DNA of 64,000 bases, taken from positions 1 to 64,000 of the forward strand of contig CAJJCJ010000013.1 in assembly GCA_905182645.1 (NCBI GenBank), given 5' to 3'. Position 1 is the first letter of the stretch; the number at the start of each line of letters is the position of its first letter. The position numbers and the translations under genes are program-made. Shown piece after piece: positions 52,945-62,647 of the stretch. Below the pieces are notes generated by a model that saw only the letters and a list, made by a program, of their open reading frames with translations, was not told the DNA's origin and did not search any database. Origin of the DNA: an uncultured Sulfitobacter sp. Lineage in GTDB: Bacteria > Pseudomonadota > Alphaproteobacteria > Rhodobacterales > Rhodobacteraceae.

Positions 52945-53649
52945 ATGTTTGCGGTTCTCAAAACCGGCGGCAAGCAGTACAAAGTTGCCTCAGGCGACGT
53001 ATTGCGTGTTGAAAAGCTGGACGCTTCTGCCGGTGAAACAATTCAATTCAATGAAGTATTGATGGTGAATAACACTGTTGGCGCACCTTTCGTGGTAGAC
53101 GCTGGCGTGCAAGCCGAAGTGATCGACCAGATCAAAGGCGAAAAGACCATTAACTTTGTTAAGCGTCGCCGGAAACACTCTTCCGCACGTAAAAAGGGCC
53201 ACCGTCAGCAACTGACATTGGTTCGTATCGGCGATATCCTTGAAAAAGGCGCTGACAAGTCTGGTGTTAAGGCTGCAATGGGCGGCGCTGGCGTTTCTTA
53301 CGCTGTCGCACTTGGCGCACCAACATCAATAAAGGCCGCAGCCGCAGCTGCTCGTGCTTCCCAGCCAAAAGCTGAGAAGAAAGCAGCCGTGCCAAAAGCT
53401 GAAAAGTCAGCTAAGGCCGCGCCAAAGGCGAAAGCAGCAGCTTCAGTTGGTGCCGACGATCTGACACGCATCAGCGGTGTTGGTCCGGTAATCGTGAAAA
53501 AGCTTCACGCATTAGATGTGACATCATTCGCGCAAATCGCAGCATGGACGCCAGAAGACGTGGCAGACATGGACGAGAAATTGTCTTTCAAAGGCCGCAT
53601 CGACCGTGACGACTGGTTGGTTCAGGCTGCTGAATTCGCTAAAGGTTAA
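52945..53649 (+). CDS. rplU: 50S ribosomal protein L21 with C-terminal helix-hairpin-helix extension
   Basis: Residues 1-102 are standard L21 ([14 protein letters not shown], then [16 protein letters not shown]), which binds 23S rRNA. The protein then continues to 234 aa: an Ala/Lys-rich linker (about 125-165) and a domain with [22 protein letters not shown] and [17 protein letters not shown], a helix-hairpin-helix like fold. Such extensions are common in Rhodobacteraceae L21, and their role is not established. Good ribosome-binding site (AAAGGAAAG). rpmA follows after 11 bases. Confidence 0.93.
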   Translation: MFAVLKTGGKQYKVASGDVLRVEKLDASAGETIQFNEVLMVNNTVGAPFVVDAGVQAEVIDQIKGEKTINFVKRRRKHSSARKKGHRQQLTLVRIGDILEKGADKSGVKAAMGGAGVSYAVALGAPTSIKAAAAAARASQPKAEKKAAVPKAEKSAKAAPKAKAAASVGADDLTRISGVGPVIVKKLHALDVTSFAQIAAWTPEDVADMDEKLSFKGRIDRDDWLVQAAEFAKG

Positions 53650-53660
53650 GGAGAGACACC

Positions 53661-53930
53661 ATGGCACATAAAAAAGCAGGCGGTTCATCCCGTAACGGTC
53701 GCGACTCAGCTGGACGCCGTCTTGGCGTTAAGAAATTTGGCGGCGAAGCTGTCATCCCAGGTAACATCATCATGCGCCAACGTGGCACGAAGATGTGGCC
53801 AGGCATGAACGTCGGCATGGGCAAGGATCATACGATTTTTGCAACTGTTGTTGGCAACGTCCAATTCCACAAAGGCCTGAAAGGCCGCACCTTTATTTCG
53901 GTTCTTCCAGTAGCGGAGGCCGCTGAATAA
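53661..53930 (+). CDS. rpmA: 50S ribosomal protein L27
   Basis: The 89-aa protein has the conserved start [15 protein letters not shown], whose N-terminal tail reaches the peptidyl transferase centre, and the [15 protein letters not shown] segment. It has no N-terminal cleavage extension. It is co-transcribed with rplU in the usual order, ahead of a terminator and, further on, obgE. Confidence 0.96.
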   Translation: MAHKKAGGSSRNGRDSAGRRLGVKKFGGEAVIPGNIIMRQRGTKMWPGMNVGMGKDHTIFATVVGNVQFHKGLKGRTFISVLPVAEAAE

Positions 53931-53958
53931 ACCGAACCTAAAGTAACACATTATTTAG

Positions 53959-53985
53959 GGGATCGGTGCAAACCGGTCCCCTTTG
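53959..53985 (+). terminator. Terminator after rpmA
   Basis: GGGGATCGGT (53959-53968) pairs with ACCGGTCCCC (53973-53982) around a GCAA tetraloop, with one G-U pair, and is followed by TTTG. A second weaker hairpin with T-rich surroundings (AGCCCAGC to GTTGGGCT, about 53994-54019) follows. Together they should end the rplU-rpmA transcript. Confidence 0.8.
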
Positions 53986-54043
53986 TCGTGTTAGCCCAGC
54001 AGCTTTTTTTGTTGGGCTTTCGCTTTCTTGAGGAGGAAAAAGC

Positions 54044-54586
54044 ATGATGCATGAAACATTGAATACCCAACTGACCATTCCGGCAGACCGCTTTGTGATG
54101 CGCCCGATCCGAAAATCCGATTCTGGTCTGATTGAGATGTATGCATCCGACGTCCGTGTGGCCCGTGGCAGCCGTGCGATGCCGCACCCGATGCCGCCCG
54201 GCGCTGTTGAGGCAATGATCACCCGCGCAAATTCCGCAGACCGCGTAGAAGATGTATGGGTGATGGATGGCTCTGCTGACGGTCACGCCGAGGCGATTGG
54301 TGTCATAAGTTTAAACCGTATGGATCGCGATCAATCTGAAATATTTTTCTGGGTTGCGCCTGCGTTCTGGAACAGTGGTTTTGCATCCGAGGCTGTGCGG
54401 ACCATGATTGCGGCCAATCCTCACGCTGCCAAGAGGTTCTTTGCAGAGATGTTTCAAGATAATCCAGGCTCAGCTCGCGTGCTGACAAACTGCGGGTTCG
54501 ACTATCTTGGCGACGCAGAAGCGTTTTCCGTGGCCCGCGGCGCAACAGTGCCCACATGGACATATACCCTCAAGACAGGGCTATGA
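54044..54586 (+). CDS. GNAT family N-acetyltransferase (RimJ/RimL-like)
   Basis: The 180-aa protein has the RimJ/RimL-type opening TIPADRFVMRPIRKSDSGLI and the acetyl-CoA region FFWVAPAFWNSGFASEAVRTM, ending in FQDNPGSARVLTNCGFDYLG. GAGGAGG precedes the start. It is the only intact member of three adjacent GNAT genes between rpmA and obgE, and its stop overlaps the ATG of the second. Confidence 0.86.
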   Translation: MMHETLNTQLTIPADRFVMRPIRKSDSGLIEMYASDVRVARGSRAMPHPMPPGAVEAMITRANSADRVEDVWVMDGSADGHAEAIGVISLNRMDRDQSEIFFWVAPAFWNSGFASEAVRTMIAANPHAAKRFFAEMFQDNPGSARVLTNCGFDYLGDAEAFSVARGATVPTWTYTLKTGL

Positions 54587-55105
54587 CGGTTCTGGTGTTG
54601 CAGACGTCAGACCTGACGTTGCGGCCGCTGGAATTGACCGATGCATCTGCGTTCACGCTGGCCATTGCAAATTGGGATGTATCCCAGTGGCTGTCGGCTG
54701 TTCCGTATCCCTATACTATTGATGATGCGGAATATTTCATAACTCAGATTGCGCCAAAAGACACCATTTGGCAATTGATAATGGGACCGGCCTGATCGGC
54801 GTTATCGGTGTAAAGCCCGATTTGGGCTATTAGCTACCTGGTGACTTGCACGGCAAGGGGTATATGACCCACGCTGCAGCGGCTGCAATTGCATGGTATT
54901 TTTCGCAAACAAATGCTGATCTGCTATCGAAGCATTTTCCCAATAATACCGGATCTCGCGCCGTCCTGCTTAAGGTGGGTTTTGCCGACACCATGTTGGG
55001 CCACGTTCTGCAAGCGTCGACGGAGAAAAGGTACCTTTGCAACACATGGCGTTGTCCGCGACTGCGTGGCGGACAACGCCATACGATCAAATAACTAAGC
55101 AGACT
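54583..55105 (+). pseudogene. GNAT family N-acetyltransferase, decayed
   Basis: The start (LQTSDLTLRPLELTDASAF) is open to 54795. A base lost near 54780 shifts the frame; the continuation TGLIGVIGVKPDLGY meets a TAG at 54831-54833 where relatives have Trp. It goes on as LPGDLHGKGYMTHAAAAAIAWYF, and near 55010 another shift leads to EKVPLQHMALSATAW. At least three lesions show real decay. The 3' end is uncertain because the frame runs into the next gene. Confidence 0.75.
55046..55082. repeat. Perfect 14-base inverted repeat within the decayed GNAT gene
   Basis: ATGGCGTTGTCCGC (55046-55059) and GCGGACAACGCCAT (55069-55082) are exact complements around a nine-base loop. The stem falls on the C-terminal codons of the second GNAT gene. 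It lacks a T-run; it could still end or stabilise a transcript, or be a fold-back duplication. Confidence 0.75.
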
Positions 55106-55108
55106 GCG

Positions 55109-55608
55109 GTGCATAATCTGTCCTACCGTCCAATGTCATCTTCTGATGCATCTGCATTGCACAAGATTGCATCAGACTGGTCTGTCGTACGTCAATTGGG
55201 TGGTCGGCCTTGGCCGGCAAGCAAGGCATTCATCTTTGGGCGGTGCGTCCCGTATGCGGGTGATGGCGGCTTTTTCTGGGCTGTCTGTCGTGATGGAGCA
55301 TTATGCGGATCTATTGCAGTCACCTCTGGTCATATAGGTTATATGCTTCACCCTGCCGCACAAGGCCAAGGCGTTATGACCCATGCTGCAACTGATGCTA
55401 TTGAAGCTTATTTTGCGACAGGGGCCGCCTTTTGGATGCAACCGCTTGGCATGACAATACTGCGTCGCAACGGATTTTAGAAAAGCTGGGTTTTGTACAT
55501 TGGACGACGCGGTACAAGCATGCCATGGCGCGCGGGCTTCCAACATTGTCCTATCATCTACGTCTTAGCCGCGATGCGTGGCATGGCTTGAGAACCTCTG
55601 CACAATAG
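55109..55608 (+). pseudogene. GNAT family N-acetyltransferase, frameshifted
   Basis: From a GTG at 55109 the product reads LSYRPMSSSDASALHKIASDW, then IGYMLHPAAQGQGVMTHAATDAI. Near 55425-55450 the frame slips, and the true continuation (ATAWHDNTASQRILEKLGFVHW) ends at TAG 55606-55608. Repaired it would be about 165 aa, a normal GNAT. It lies 39 bases upstream of obgE. Confidence 0.75.
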
Positions 55609-55647
55609 ACTAACCCCTGCGCAAGACAGCCCTGAAAGGCCACACCG

Positions 55648-56700
55648 ATGAAGTTTCTTGATTTTGCGAAGGTTTATATCCGCTCTGGTGCGGGTGGTGC
55701 TGGCTGTATTTCGTTCCGACGGGAAAAGTTTATCGAATATGGTGGCCCCGATGGCGGTGATGGTGGTGCTGGTGGCTGTGTAGCTGTGGAGGTCGTTGAC
55801 GGGTTGAACACTCTGATCGATTTCCGGTATCAGCAGCATTTCTTTGCCCAAAACGGCCAACATGGCATGGGTAGTCAATGCACAGGACGTGACGGCATCG
55901 ACAAGGTGCTCCTTGTGCCTGTTGGTACTGAAATTTTGGACGAAGACCAAGAAACAGTCATCGCGGACATGACCGAGGTAGGCCAGCGCGTTGTGATTGC
56001 AAAAGGCGGCAATGGCGGCTGGGGCAACCTGCATTTCAAATCGGCGACAAACCAAGCCCCTCGTCGCGCTAATCCTGGTCAAGAAGCGGTTGAGCGCACG
56101 ATTTGGCTACGGCTCAAGCTAATTGCGGATGTGGGACTATTGGGCATGCCCAATGCCGGTAAATCCACGTTCCTTGCCGCCACGTCTAACGCGCGCCCAA
56201 AGGTTGCTGACTATCCATTTACGACCCTTGTGCCAAACTTGGGTGTTGTTGGGATTGATAACGTTGAATTTGTTGTGGCCGATATTCCGGGCTTAATCGC
56301 TGGCGCCAGTGAAGGCCGTGGTTTGGGTGACTTGTTTCTTGCGCACGTCGAACGCTGTGCGGTTTTGCTGCATCTGGTGGATGGCGCATCCGGTGATCCG
56401 GTCGAGGATTACAAAACGATCATTCATGAACTCGAGGCGTATGGTGGCGATCTGGCTGACAAGCCGCGCGTCACTGTATTGAACAAGATCGACGCACTTG
56501 ATGATGAAGAACGTGCATTCATCAAAGAAGAGCTAGAGGCAGTGACCGGAACACCTGTAATGCTGATGTCTGGTGTCAGTCGTGAAGGCGTGCCTGATGT
56601 GCTGCGTGCGCTGCGTGCCGAGATTGACGACAACCGCCTGCGCCACCGCGTAGCGGAGGAGGCGGAACTGGATCAGGAGGACGCCCCTTGGCAGCCTTAA
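55648..56700 (+). CDS. obgE: GTPase Obg/CgtA
   Basis: The 350-aa ribosome-associated GTPase has the glycine-rich Obg fold in residues 1-158 ([31 protein letters not shown]) and a G domain with the P loop [10 protein letters not shown], the switch [18 protein letters not shown] and NKID. It acts in late 50S assembly and stress control. Its position after rplU-rpmA is the conserved bacterial order. It overlaps proB by 13 bases. Confidence 0.96.
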   Translation: MKFLDFAKVYIRSGAGGAGCISFRREKFIEYGGPDGGDGGAGGCVAVEVVDGLNTLIDFRYQQHFFAQNGQHGMGSQCTGRDGIDKVLLVPVGTEILDEDQETVIADMTEVGQRVVIAKGGNGGWGNLHFKSATNQAPRRANPGQEAVERTIWLRLKLIADVGLLGMPNAGKSTFLAATSNARPKVADYPFTTLVPNLGVVGIDNVEFVVADIPGLIAGASEGRGLGDLFLAHVERCAVLLHLVDGASGDPVEDYKTIIHELEAYGGDLADKPRVTVLNKIDALDDEERAFIKEELEAVTGTPVMLMSGVSREGVPDVLRALRAEIDDNRLRHRVAEEAELDQEDAPWQP

Positions 56701-57794
56701 AAGACGCAAAACGGCTGGTTGTTAAAATCGGATCGGCCCTTTTGGTCGATGCGGCGACAGGATCACTGCGCCGCGATTGGCTTGCGTCATTGGCCGAAGA
56801 CGTTGCTGAAATTCGCGCCCGTGGCACTGATGTTATCTTGGTATCATCGGGGTCTATTGCGTTGGGGCGGATCGTTTTAGGCCTGCCTGCGACAACGTTG
56901 CCGTTGGAACAGTCCCAAGCTGCCGCTGCTGTTGGTCAAATTCAGTTGGCCCGCGCCTATGAAGAGGTGCTTGCGCCACACGGCATAACCACAGGGCAAA
57001 TTCTTGTCACGTTAGAGGATTCCGCTGATCGCCGCCGATATCTGAATGCCCGCGCCACGATGCAAACGCTTTTGTCACTTGGCGTAACACCTATCGTGAA
57101 CGAGAACGACACTATTGCAACAGACGAAATCCGGTTTGGTGACAATGACCGCTTGGCTGCCCAAGTTGCCGTTACAATTGGGGCGGATCAATTGGTTTTG
57201 CTGTCTGACGTGGATGGGCTTTATACCGCAAATCCCAACTTAAACAGTGACGCACAACATATTGAAACTGTTGACAGTATCACCAAAAAAATCGAAGAAA
57301 TGGCGGGTGAAGCAGCATCTGTCATGTCCAAAGGCGGCATGAAAACGAAGGTTATCGCCGCCAAGATTGCGACCGAGGCAGGTTGTGCGATGGCTATTAC
57401 TTTGGGATCACCGCATAACCCGCTTAAATTGCTAAATAATGGAGCAAAAGCAACGTGGTTTTCTGCCCAAACGGACCCACAGACAGCGCGCAAACGCTGG
57501 ATCGCGACGATGAAGCCGCGTGGCACTGTAATTGTGGATGCCGGTGCTCACCACGCGCTTCTAGCAGGTAAAAGCTTGTTGCCTGCTGGCGTAATAGGCG
57601 TTCACGGTGATTTTGGGCGTGGTGATCCAGTTCAGATCCGCACACAATCAGGTGAAACGATTGCAACTGGCCTTATCCGGTACACAAGCATCGAGACGTC
57701 GCAAATTTTGGGCCACCAGTCGGATCAGATCGAACGCGTACTTGGGTACAAAGGGCGGGCAGCTTTGATCCACCGAGATGATATGATTTTATGA
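56688..57794 (+). CDS. proB: Glutamate 5-kinase
   Basis: ProB phosphorylates glutamate, the first step of proline synthesis. The 368-aa protein has an amino acid kinase domain ([22 protein letters not shown], then [19 protein letters not shown] and the [16 protein letters not shown] loop) and a C-terminal PUA domain ([24 protein letters not shown]). It starts within the end of obgE and overlaps the first possible proA start by four bases. Confidence 0.95.
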   Translation: MAALKDAKRLVVKIGSALLVDAATGSLRRDWLASLAEDVAEIRARGTDVILVSSGSIALGRIVLGLPATTLPLEQSQAAAAVGQIQLARAYEEVLAPHGITTGQILVTLEDSADRRRYLNARATMQTLLSLGVTPIVNENDTIATDEIRFGDNDRLAAQVAVTIGADQLVLLSDVDGLYTANPNLNSDAQHIETVDSITKKIEEMAGEAASVMSKGGMKTKVIAAKIATEAGCAMAITLGSPHNPLKLLNNGAKATWFSAQTDPQTARKRWIATMKPRGTVIVDAGAHHALLAGKSLLPAGVIGVHGDFGRGDPVQIRTQSGETIATGLIRYTSIETSQILGHQSDQIERVLGYKGRAALIHRDDMIL

Positions 57795-57802
57795 GGGATA
57801 TC

Positions 57803-59056
57803 ATGGTTATAGCAGACGTAATTCAAAATATCGGCGTAAATGCGCGGGCTGCCGCTCGTGTGCTTGCAACGGCGACATCGAAGGCGAAAGAGACCGCATT
57901 GGTTGCTGCTGCTGACGCGGTATGGGCGCAACGCGCTGATATCTTGACGGCCAATGTGAAGGATTTGGCTTTTGGCGCCAACAAAGGCCTGTCACCTGCA
58001 ATGATGGACCGGTTGATGCTAGACGAGGCGCGGATACAGGGCATGGTTGATGGCTTGCGCGCTGTGGCCGCACAGGCCGATCCGATTGGCGAAGTCACCG
58101 AAAGCTGGACCCAACCAACGGGGCTGCATATTAGCCGCGTACGCACGCCGATCGGTGTGATCGGTGTCATCTACGAAAGCCGCCCGAACGTGACTGCCGA
58201 CGCCGGCGCACTTTGCTTGAAATCCGGCAACGCCGTTATCTTGCGCGGCGGATCAGAGAGTTTTCATTCCAGTGCTGCCATTCATGCATGTCTTGAAGCG
58301 GGATTGGCGGCGGCTGGCCTGCCAAAACACGTCATTCAGCTTATTCCAACTCGCGACCGCGCCGCAGTAACTGCGATGCTGCAGGCCGTTGAGCACATTG
58401 ATGTGATTGTCCCACGCGGCGGCAAAGGGCTCGTTGGTCTGGTCCAAAAAGAGGCCCGCGTGCCTGTGTTCGCGCATCTCGAAGGCATTTGTCATGTCTA
58501 CGTCGATGGTGCGGCTGACGTCGAAAAGGCCCGCCGTGTGATTTTGAACGCTAAAACCCGCCGGACGGGAATTTGTGGGTCTGCTGAATGCCTGTTGGTT
58601 GACCGTGCGTTTTACGATGAACATGGTGATGTTCTGATCCGCGATCTGATTGCTGCTGGTGTCGAAGTTCGCGGTGATGTGTCCGTGGCCAAGACCGCCG
58701 GAACAGTCACGGCAAATGCAGATGATTTTGGCCATGAGTTTCTTGATATGATCATCGCGGCCAAGGTTGTTAACGGCGTTGACGAAGCGATCAATCATAT
58801 TCGCAGCTTTGGTAGCAACCATACGGATGCTATTTTGACCGAAGACGACGCTGTTGCCGACAAATTTTTTCACCAGCTAGATAGCGCAATTCTGATGCGG
58901 AATGCATCGACGCAATTTGCTGATGGTGGCGAATTTGGCATGGGTGCGGAAATTGGAATTGCGACTGGCAAACTGCATGCCCGTGGTCCCGTTGGCGCCG
59001 TTCAACTGACAAGTTTTAAGTATCTTGTTGTTGGTGACGGAACAGTGCGCGCCTAA
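57803..59056 (+). CDS. proA: Gamma-glutamyl phosphate reductase
   Basis: ProA reduces gamma-glutamyl phosphate to the semialdehyde with NADPH. The product (417 aa, or 421 aa from 57791) is an aldehyde-dehydrogenase-fold enzyme with [26 protein letters not shown], and the active-site Cys in [13 protein letters not shown]. Its C-terminal [20 protein letters not shown] is typical. Together with proB it forms the proline operon. Its 3' end overlaps the end of the decayed, convergent chpT. Confidence 0.95.
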   Translation: MVIADVIQNIGVNARAAARVLATATSKAKETALVAAADAVWAQRADILTANVKDLAFGANKGLSPAMMDRLMLDEARIQGMVDGLRAVAAQADPIGEVTESWTQPTGLHISRVRTPIGVIGVIYESRPNVTADAGALCLKSGNAVILRGGSESFHSSAAIHACLEAGLAAAGLPKHVIQLIPTRDRAAVTAMLQAVEHIDVIVPRGGKGLVGLVQKEARVPVFAHLEGICHVYVDGAADVEKARRVILNAKTRRTGICGSAECLLVDRAFYDEHGDVLIRDLIAAGVEVRGDVSVAKTAGTVTANADDFGHEFLDMIIAAKVVNGVDEAINHIRSFGSNHTDAILTEDDAVADKFFHQLDSAILMRNASTQFADGGEFGMGAEIGIATGKLHARGPVGAVQLTSFKYLVVGDGTVRA

Positions 59057-59645
59057 AAACGGACCATTATGGTGTCTGCTTCATGGTTAATAGTCAGCGC
59101 GCGCCCAGCGTCTGATATCACCGATGGAAAAGCGCGAATTGCACTTGCGATGCTTTATGGTCAAATTGAGATTTGGGGTTTGTCAATCCTTCCCAAAGCA
59201 CCAGATCAACAGCTAGGGGCGGTCCTGAGCCAGATAAGGTATAGTTATCGCCGTCGTTCACAATTTGAATTTCACCACCTAGTGGAAGAGCCGTTTCAAT
59301 GCACTTCAGCAAAAGGAACGCGATCCAAACCAATTGTCGAGATTGATCGGTATCGATTTTTCAGAAATAGGTAAACCTGCCGCCCTGCGCTGTCTCAGGC
59401 AGGACAGAAATCACCTCTTGGCGGCCGATAACGTTGTCCATGCTCGCGGCCCCATACGCGATTCGAAAAAATCGAATGCGTGCGTTGGTATTATGAACGC
59501 TATCGGCGATCAAATTGAGCTCGGGGCTGCTGCCAACAGAAGCGGACATGGTCAAAAACTCGACCCCATTGCCGATTGCCTCAATTGGGCTAATAAGGTC
59601 GAGACAAATACGTGACCCAATGAGTGCAGCTATATTATTGGTCAT
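59053..59645 (-). pseudogene. chpT: Histidine phosphotransferase ChpT, decayed
   Basis: ChpT passes phosphate from CckA to CtrA and CpdR in the alphaproteobacterial cell-cycle and motility relay. The first part reads ALIGSRICLDLISPIEAIGNGVE. The phospho-acceptor His of the family (RxCHDLISP) is Leu here, a one-base change (CTC for CAC). After GGRFTYF an in-frame TGA stands at 59361-59363, where a Trp is usual, and the same frame goes on with QLVWIAFLLLKCIETALPLGG. Near 59130 a frameshift separates VQFAL from SVISDAGRALTINHEA, which ends at 59053. Substitution, nonsense and frameshift together make sequencing error an unlikely explanation. Confidence 0.85.
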
Positions 59646-59684
59646 TGCATGCCTCTGAGTTTAAAGGGATTTTCGACTGTGGAT

Positions 59685-59870
59685 ATGACATCTATTCTGG
59701 AGCCAGGCATGTTGGTACGCCATCCAAGCCAATGCGATTGGGGAATCGGGCAGGTGCAGTCCAATATCAACGGAAAGGTAACCGTCAATTTTCGTGAAAC
59801 AGGGAAAGTCGTCATCGATGGCGCGCGCGTGATGCTGATCCTTGTTCAAAATAGTGAATTAGCAACCTAA
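59685..59870 (+). CDS. DUF3553 domain protein
   Basis: This 61-aa protein (73 aa from the alternative start 59649) matches the small DUF3553 family of alphaproteobacteria: LEPGMLVRHPSQCDWGIGQVQS, then ITVNF-like VTVNFRETGKVVIDG. Its fold is SH3-like, reminiscent of CarD or UvrD C-terminal tails, but the function is not known. It lies next to chpT on the opposite strand. Confidence 0.75.
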   Translation: MTSILEPGMLVRHPSQCDWGIGQVQSNINGKVTVNFRETGKVVIDGARVMLILVQNSELAT

Positions 59871-59983
59871 GGCAGAAAGGTCGCTCTGCCTGTCAATCAT
59901 GGTTAAGGTAACGTCAGCCAAAAGCGTTGCCAATTCGTTAACAGAAACCTAAAACGCTATCACTGGTGACTTTGGAAAGGGCC

Positions 59984-60760
59984 ATGATGCTACCTGCCAA
60001 TTCGTCTTTTGTGGTCCGTCGTGCCAGCACCTCCGCTGATCTAAGCGCCGCCCAGCGGTTGCGCTATGCAGTGTTTGTGGATGAACTGGGTGGTGACGGC
60101 CCCGATGTGAACCATGAAACTAAGCACGAATGTGATCCGTTTGATGCCCATGCAACCCACCTGCTGCTAGAGGATACCGCCCGTCCTGCGGATGATCGCG
60201 TCGTCGGTGTTTATCGTTTGATGACAGCGGATCAGGCGCAGGCGGCCGGCGGGTTCTATTGTGCCACTGAATTTGATTTATCAGAGTTGATCGGGTCCGG
60301 CCGCCGCTTGTTAGAGCTTGGGCGGTCCTGTCTACATCCGGATTATCGGGGTGGGACCGCAATGTTGCATCTTTGGGCCGGCCTCGCCAGTTTCGCCAGC
60401 GATCTTGATACCGAAATTTTGTTTGGCGTTGCTTCGTTTCATGGCACCGACCTGACTGAATTGGCTGAACCATTGTCTAATCTTGCGGATAAACACCTTG
60501 CTGAGGGCGCGATGACAGCGACAGCGCGGGCTCCACATGCCGTGCCGATGACGATTATTCCTTTGGACCAAATCGATCGGAAGGCGGCCATGCGCGCCAC
60601 GCCTGCACTGATAAAAGCATATCTGCGGCTTGGAGGCGTTGTCGGACAGGGTGCTTATGTCGATCATGCGTTTAACACGACGGATGTTTGCCTGATATTG
60701 GATACAGTCAAAATGAATGCAAGGGCTGCAGCATTATATGGTGCAGGGGACCATATATGA
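59984..60760 (+). CDS. olsB: Ornithine N-acyltransferase (lyso-ornithine lipid synthesis)
   Basis: OlsB transfers a 3-hydroxyacyl chain from ACP to ornithine. The product (258 aa) is GNAT-like: LSAAQRLRYAVFVDELGGDG, the LELGRSCLHPDYRGG segment and FGVASFHGTD are family landmarks. I start it at 59984, behind GGAAAGG. The ATG of olsA overlaps its stop, so the two steps of ornithine lipid synthesis are coupled. Confidence 0.88.
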   Translation: MMLPANSSFVVRRASTSADLSAAQRLRYAVFVDELGGDGPDVNHETKHECDPFDAHATHLLLEDTARPADDRVVGVYRLMTADQAQAAGGFYCATEFDLSELIGSGRRLLELGRSCLHPDYRGGTAMLHLWAGLASFASDLDTEILFGVASFHGTDLTELAEPLSNLADKHLAEGAMTATARAPHAVPMTIIPLDQIDRKAAMRATPALIKAYLRLGGVVGQGAYVDHAFNTTDVCLILDTVKMNARAAALYGAGDHI

Positions 60761-61593
60761 CCGACAGCTGGCGCGAGGAACGCGAACCCGATCATATCAC
60801 GATAACGCCCATGGGTTGGGTGCGTGTCGGCCTGCGTGGGGTGCCATTAGCGGTCGTAGTCTTTGGCTGCTTACTGGTGCTGCTGGCGGTGCGATTAATT
60901 GAATGGCCCTTATTTGGCCTGCGCCGACCATGGACGCCCTACATCACACAATTTGTATGTCGGTCTGCCTTTTTGATCCTCGGGATGGGCTATACGCGAG
61001 TGGGAACCCCAATGCGGGGTGCTGGCGCTGTTGTTTCAAACCATGCATCATGGCTCGATATTTTCGCGCTTAATACGGCGAAGCGAATTTATTTTGTGTC
61101 CAAATCTGAAGTCGCTGCATGGCCCGGTATTGGTTGGCTCGCGCGTGCAACTGGGACAGTGTTTATCAAGCGTGACCGCCGCGAGGTATCTTCGCAGATT
61201 GAAGTGTTCCGCTCTCGGCTAGTTGCCGGACACAAGTTGCTATTTTTCCCAGAAGGCACCAGTACGGATGGTCTACAGGTTCTGCCGTTTAAGCCCACTT
61301 TGTTTGCGGCATTCTTTGATCCTGCACTGGCCAAAACTATGCGTTTACAGCCAGTTACACTGCGGTATTCATCACCTATTGGCGGTGATCCGCGGTTCTA
61401 CGGTTGGTGGGGTGATATGGATTTTGCGCCACATCTGCTGGCAACATTGGCCGCGCGCCAACAAGGTAGCGTGACCGTCATTTATCACCCCCCCGTTCAG
61501 TTGTCGGATTACGCAAACCGCAAGGTTTTGGCCAAAGCGCTAGAAGATCAGGTTCGCAGCGGGTTAACCCATCGCGTTGATCAAACCCTTTAA
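60757..61593 (+). CDS. olsA: Lyso-ornithine lipid O-acyltransferase
   Basis: OlsA adds the second acyl chain to lyso-ornithine lipid at the inner membrane. The product (278 aa) is PlsC-like with an N-terminal membrane helix (residues 30-48), the HX4D motif (SNHASWLDIF, His96 and Asp101) and the FPEGTSTDG motif. It overlaps olsB by four bases and the convergent thiE-like gene by 30 bases at its 3' end. Confidence 0.88.
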   Translation: MTDSWREEREPDHITITPMGWVRVGLRGVPLAVVVFGCLLVLLAVRLIEWPLFGLRRPWTPYITQFVCRSAFLILGMGYTRVGTPMRGAGAVVSNHASWLDIFALNTAKRIYFVSKSEVAAWPGIGWLARATGTVFIKRDRREVSSQIEVFRSRLVAGHKLLFFPEGTSTDGLQVLPFKPTLFAAFFDPALAKTMRLQPVTLRYSSPIGGDPRFYGWWGDMDFAPHLLATLAARQQGSVTVIYHPPVQLSDYANRKVLAKALEDQVRSGLTHRVDQTL

Positions 61594-62187
61594 CGCGGCA
61601 ATGGGATCGTCGTTTTTCCAAACTTCGTCTGCAAAGGCAAAGAAATCCGTATGCGGCGTCAGCTTGCGGATAAGATCAATGGTCAGCGCGCCTTCGGCAA
61701 CGACGGGGACTTCGATCATTTGTGACCACCATTCAAAAAGATCAATTGGGGCGGTTTCACCGTCGCCCAATATGCTGGTCCCAACGGGGCCAAAGCTAAC
61801 GTAATCCGCGCTTAGCTCGCCAGCGGTCATGCCGTCATGGGTCGAGTTACCACAATAGCTGCCGATGATCGCGTCGTCACCCAATTCTTTGCGGGTCTTT
61901 TTGATTGACCGTGATCCATCAAGCAGATGAACCCCATCAAGCCCAAGCCGTTCAACCAGCTGAATGTGGCTGTCAATGACCAAAGCCACGTCGCGCGCAT
62001 GGGTCACTTCGCGGAGAGCGTCGGCGGCTTTTGCAATGCGGTCTTCGTCACGGCTCGCGAGCGACAGGCGCACACATGCGACGTCGGCGGTGTCCAGACA
62101 CGCGGCAAGCTGATCAGGGAATGACATGAGATCGACCTCATTGGGCGTAATGAGATAAAGTTGCGGCATTTCAACATTTTTAGACAT
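61564..62187 (-). CDS. Thiamine phosphate synthase-like protein
   Basis: The product (207 aa) is a ThiE-type TIM barrel: LYLITPNEVDL at the start, LGLDGVHLLDGSRS, the phosphate region GSYCGNSTHDGMTAGELSADYVSFGPVG and PVVAEGALT, where typical enzymes have GG. The sequence is divergent at the diphosphate-binding sites, so enzyme activity in thiamine synthesis is likely but not certain. Starts at 62187 or 62169 are possible, with no clear ribosome-binding site. Confidence 0.75.
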   Translation of the reverse strand: MSKNVEMPQLYLITPNEVDLMSFPDQLAACLDTADVACVRLSLASRDEDRIAKAADALREVTHARDVALVIDSHIQLVERLGLDGVHLLDGSRSIKKTRKELGDDAIIGSYCGNSTHDGMTAGELSADYVSFGPVGTSILGDGETAPIDLFEWWSQMIEVPVVAEGALTIDLIRKLTPHTDFFAFADEVWKNDDPIAALKGLINAMG

Positions 62188-62251
62188 AGGGGAAACTTTC
62201 GCGTGAATTTGATGGCAGTTGCGGCGTTCTAGCGGGGATTGGCTGGTTTGG

Positions 62252-62581
62252 CTACTTCGGAGGTAATGATTTTGCGTAATCGAGCGCCACAGACACGATT
62301 CTTTCAAGCCTGATGTCGTCACCCAGCACGTCTTCGGACACATCAACCATGCCGCCCATCTTGCGACCGGTGAATGATAGCGGGGCAATACCTTCGATCA
62401 GCAGCGCGTCTGGCTCTGCTAGTTTGCCGACACGCGCCATGCCGCCGTCTTTGTGCACCCCGCAGACCTTATGGCCGTTCAACATAAAGCAAAGCCCGCC
62501 AAACATCTTCTTCTCCGATATGTTTTAGGTGTCAACTAAGGCCTCTTGCATTAATTCTGCGTGTCCAGGGTCGTATGCCAT
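62252..62581 (-). pseudogene. TfoX N-terminal domain protein, nonsense mutation
   Basis: From an ATG at 62581 with AAGGAG upstream, the frame reads AYDPGHAELMQEALVDT and then TAA at 62525-62527. It continues in the same frame as SEKKMFGGLCFMLNGHKVCGVHK and PLSFTGRKMGGMVDV to 62252. That is a standard TfoX_N protein of about 109 aa with one in-frame stop at codon 19. The ATG at 62506 could give only a shortened product. The family relates to competence regulators, but stand-alone copies are uncharacterised. Confidence 0.8.
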
Positions 62582-62647
62582 TGTACTGCTCCTTGCGTCG
62601 AATTTGCTGTCAGCGTATCACGCGCCAAACCAATGAAGGAAGCCCCA

